Shown: one piece after another, positions 15,677 through 17,781 of the stretch
How the letters are laid out: every line of letters starts with the position of its first letter
Numbering within the stretch: position 1 is the first letter of the stretch
Assembly (NCBI GenBank): GCA_021106665.1
Contig: JAIOTR010000181.1
Span: forward strand, 1 to 17,781
Source of the DNA: Bacteroidales bacterium
Lineage (GTDB): Bacteria; Bacteroidota; Bacteroidia; Bacteroidales; JAADJA01
Direction: 5' to 3'
DNA length: 17,781 nt
Notes under the pieces: model-generated
Databases searched by the model: none
What the model saw: only the letters and a program-made list of their open reading frames with translations
What the model was told of the DNA's origin: nothing
Program-made: the position numbers and the translations under genes

Positions 15677-15692
15677 AATGTAATCTGTTTAA

Positions 15693-17201
15693 TTAAAGTC
15701 TTATCATGCTTTTTCTTCTACCGCATGATTTCCAATTACTCCCATCACTGCCGGATGTTCCGGTACTTTGTGCACCAGCGATTCTATTTGTATGGTCGAT
15801 AAATGCAGCAATAATGGCCATTGCTTTACAATCACCATCACATTTATCTACATCCTGTAAAAAAGCATGATTCTTTTCAATAAAATGTGTATTGTAATTT
15901 CCATTGATAAAATCAGGGGTGTTCATTATTCTTTCGAGGAATTTTATTGTTGTTTTAATTCCTGTAATTTTATAGGTAAATAGCGCCCGCTTCATTCTGT
16001 CAATAGCTTCCTGCCTTGTTTTTCCCCACACGATGAGTTTTGAAATAAGCGGATCATAAAACATGGGAATTTCATAACCTTCATAAACATAGCCATCATG
16101 TCTTACACCAAAACCCAGTGGTTCACTGATATGTTGAATAATACCCGGACTTGGAATGAAGTTTTTATCCGGATCCTCAGCATAAATCCTGCATTCAATA
16201 GCATGGCCGTTTTGGGAAAGTTCTTCCTGTTTGTAACTTAACTTCAAACCGTTGGCTATATTGATTTGTTCTTTTACCAGATCAATCCCTACTACTCGTT
16301 CAGTTATTGGATGTTCAACCTGCAACCTTGTATTCATCTCAAGGAAATAATAGTTCAGGTTATCATCAACGATAAATTCAATTGTTCCGGCTCCTTCATA
16401 ATCAGCAGCTTTTGCAACAGCAACTGCATGCTTACCCATTTCAGCCCTGATTTCAGGATTCATCAGCGGACTGGGAGTTTCTTCTATTACTTTCTGATGC
16501 CGCCGTTGAACCGAACATTCCCTTTCGAAAAGGTGGATGACATTCCCGTGTCTATCGGCCAATATCTGGAATTCAATATGGTGAGGAGATTGAATGTATT
16601 TTTCCACATAAACTTCATCGTTACTAAATGCAGCTTTTGCTTCTGATTTTGCTGCCCGCAATGATGGAATGATATCTTCTTCTTTTTTAACAAGGCGTAT
16701 ACCTTTACCCCCGCCTCCAGCTGAGGCTTTGATCATTACAGGAAGGCCTATTTTCTTGATCACTTTTAAAGCATCTTCATCCGAAGTTAAAGGGTCGGTT
16801 GTGCCCGGAACCACCGGTACACCGGCTTTGGTGATGGTTCGTCTCGCTGTAATTTTATCTCCCATGGTAGAAATGGAATGGGAGGAAGGGCCGATAAAAA
16901 TGATGCCCTCTTTTTTACACCGATCAGAGAATACAGCATTTTCAGATAAAAATCCATAACCAGGATGAATGGCATCTGCTTTTGATTTTTTGGCTGTTTT
17001 TATTATTTTATCAATAACCAGGTAGCTTTCGTTGGATGGTGAAGGGCCAATGTGATAGGCCTCATCAGCGTACCGTACATGCATCGAATTCCTGTCGGCA
17101 TCGGAAAAAACAGCCACTGAGGTAATACCCATTTCCCTGCAGGTACGCATCACACGCACAGCTATTTCACCCCGGTTGGCCACAAGTACTTTCTTAATCA
17201 T
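15693..17201 (-). CDS. Biotin carboxylase subunit of acyl-CoA carboxylase
   Basis: This enzyme uses ATP and bicarbonate to carboxylate biotin on the carrier protein. The 502 residues cover the N-terminal fold (KVLVANRGEIAVRVMRTCRE, 4-23), the ATP-grasp domain with glycine loop GGGGKG (162-167), ECSVQRRHQKVIEE (228-241) and the catalytic stretch LEMNTRLQVEHPITE (287-301). E288, N290 and R292 align in sequence context with the metal-binding and catalytic residues of E. coli AccC. The C-terminal domain follows; the last about 30 residues are Ser/Gly-rich and variable, and no biotin domain is fused, since the carrier is the next gene. It is the first gene of the operon. The ATG at 17201 gives the exact family start MIKKVLVANRGEIA. 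Similar proteins are named AccC or PccA; the context favours propionyl-CoA carboxylase. Confidence 0.95.
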   Translation of the reverse strand: MIKKVLVANRGEIAVRVMRTCREMGITSVAVFSDADRNSMHVRYADEAYHIGPSPSNESYLVIDKIIKTAKKSKADAIHPGYGFLSENAVFSDRCKKEGIIFIGPSSHSISTMGDKITARRTITKAGVPVVPGTTDPLTSDEDALKVIKKIGLPVMIKASAGGGGKGIRLVKKEEDIIPSLRAAKSEAKAAFSNDEVYVEKYIQSPHHIEFQILADRHGNVIHLFERECSVQRRHQKVIEETPSPLMNPEIRAEMGKHAVAVAKAADYEGAGTIEFIVDDNLNYYFLEMNTRLQVEHPITERVVGIDLVKEQINIANGLKLSYKQEELSQNGHAIECRIYAEDPDKNFIPSPGIIQHISEPLGFGVRHDGYVYEGYEIPMFYDPLISKLIVWGKTRQEAIDRMKRALFTYKITGIKTTIKFLERIMNTPDFINGNYNTHFIEKNHAFLQDVDKCDGDCKAMAIIAAFIDHTNRIAGAQSTGTSGSDGSNWKSCGRRKSMIRL

Positions 17202-17240
17202 ATATTAATGCTTAAAGTTTACGATATGTATAGTAAATGA

Positions 17241-17274
17241 CTGAAATATTCATTCAGATCGTTCTTATTAAGAA
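17241..17274. repeat. Two inverted repeats upstream of the carboxylase operon
   Basis: CTGAA (17241-17245) and TTCAG (17253-17257) are separated by 7 nt. TTCTTA (17262-17267) and TAAGAA (17269-17274) form a 13-bp palindrome. They lie 40-73 bp before the biotin carboxylase start in a 219-bp divergent gap, which has no clear TAnnTTTG element. They could be operators; this is unproven. Confidence 0.3.
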
Positions 17275-17420
17275 GGTGTAAAAATAATAATTTTTATTTT
17301 ATGGTTTTATGGATTAAAAGTTAGTTTTTAACAGTAATGGGATTTATTCATTTAATTTTTAAACTGACATATTTTATCTGAAATATAGTATTTTTACATT
17401 CCATCATTAAATTAAATGAC

Positions 17421-17781
17421 ATGCGAAAAAACTTATTATTCTGTATAGCTATTATTGTATTTGTGACCCAATGTAGCATCACTCCAAAAAAAATAACTGC
17501 GCCTACTACTGATGAAAATGAAGAAATTGTACTCATTGGCAATAAAATTGCCGTAGAATTATTGACCACTTTAAAAACAGAATTACAGGGCGCTATCAAG
17601 GAAGGTGGGATAACCAATGCTATAGAAGTTTGCAATTTAAAAGCTATTCTCCTTACTGAAATGATTGCGAATACCAGTGAAAGAATTGTTTCTGTAAAAA
17701 GAATCACATATAAATTCCGGAATCCACATAATGCACCCAATGAATTTGAAGTGGCAGCGCTTGATTATTTCCAGGAGCAAA
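17421..17781 (+). CDS. DUF3365 / Tll0287-like domain protein, N-terminal part (cut by window edge)
   Basis: The frame is open from the ATG at 17421 to the window end, giving 120 residues. Residues 1-18 are a basic start and hydrophobic stretch ending VTQC (C18), which may be a lipoprotein signal, although Q before the Cys is not classic. The following region (about 35-120) contains AIKEGGITNAIEVCNLKAI, ISVKR-like VSVKRITYKFRNPHNAPNEFE and a final LDYFQ, which I recognise as the DUF3365 or Tll0287-like domain. Relatives in other bacteria bind c-type haem, but no CxxCH is seen here; only a lone C71 in EVCNLKA. The predicted location is the periplasm or a membrane surface. It is divergent from the carboxylase operon. 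The function is unknown. Confidence 0.72.
   Translation, partial: MRKNLLFCIAIIVFVTQCSITPKKITAPTTDENEEIVLIGNKIAVELLTTLKTELQGAIKEGGITNAIEVCNLKAILLTEMIANTSERIVSVKRITYKFRNPHNAPNEFEVAALDYFQEQ

Noticed and set aside
17348..17740. 130-codon minus-strand ORF
   Set aside because: It lies antisense to the DUF3365-like gene, whose plus-strand product is clearly recognisable.

Overview
The window reads as a chromosomal segment of a Bacteroidota bacterium, probably a Bacteroidales-type lineage. The DNA is AT-rich. Several start regions carry the Bacteroidota promoter element TAnnTTTG, one with a well-spaced upstream TTTG, and genes lack strong Shine-Dalgarno sequences. The gene content also fits: an M23 peptidase divergent from alaS, the long Bacteroidota form of cold-shock-domain protein, rimP-nusA-infB, and a three-gene biotin carboxylase / biotin carrier / carboxyltransferase operon. 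Family assignments come from reading the proteins, not from database searches.

Layout. 1-510 (-): N-terminal part of an M23-family cell-wall peptidase. It is divergent from alaS (653-3292, +), and the two promoters overlap in a partly symmetric 31-bp segment. 3335-4491 (-): three small nucleic-acid-binding proteins, namely a 150-aa cold-shock-domain protein, and a 66-aa Csp directly behind an 84-aa RRM protein, which form one unit. 4722-5033 (+): a GxxExxY-family protein whose homology runs upstream of its only ATG. 5078-9951 (+): the rimP-nusA-infB operon, with a clear promoter and a leader that holds a strong terminator-like hairpin just before rimP. 9989-11203 (-): a membrane-anchored PHP-like protein in which several expected metal-binding histidines read as glutamine. 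11204-11623: a 420-bp divergent gap with a possible 44-codon small ORF. 11624-13607 (+): an NtrC-type sigma-54 activator, then an HPt phosphotransfer protein. 13608-17201 (-): acyl-CoA (probably propionyl-CoA) carboxylase operon. 17421 to the end (+): start of a predicted exported or lipid-anchored DUF3365 (Tll0287-like) protein.

How the genes fit together. Most of the window is translation and RNA housekeeping: alanine charging, 30S maturation, transcription elongation/termination, initiation factor 2 and RNA chaperones. The regulator and HPt gene look like parts of a phosphorelay whose sensor kinase is elsewhere. The carboxylase operon would make methylmalonyl-CoA from propionyl-CoA, or run in the context of the succinate-propionate route. 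I see no mobile element, CRISPR array, tRNA or rRNA. I did not find a convincing new multi-gene system. The points most worth checking are the rimP leader, the RRM-csp leader hairpin, the PHP-like protein with substituted ligands, the overlapping divergent promoters and the small ORF at 11455.
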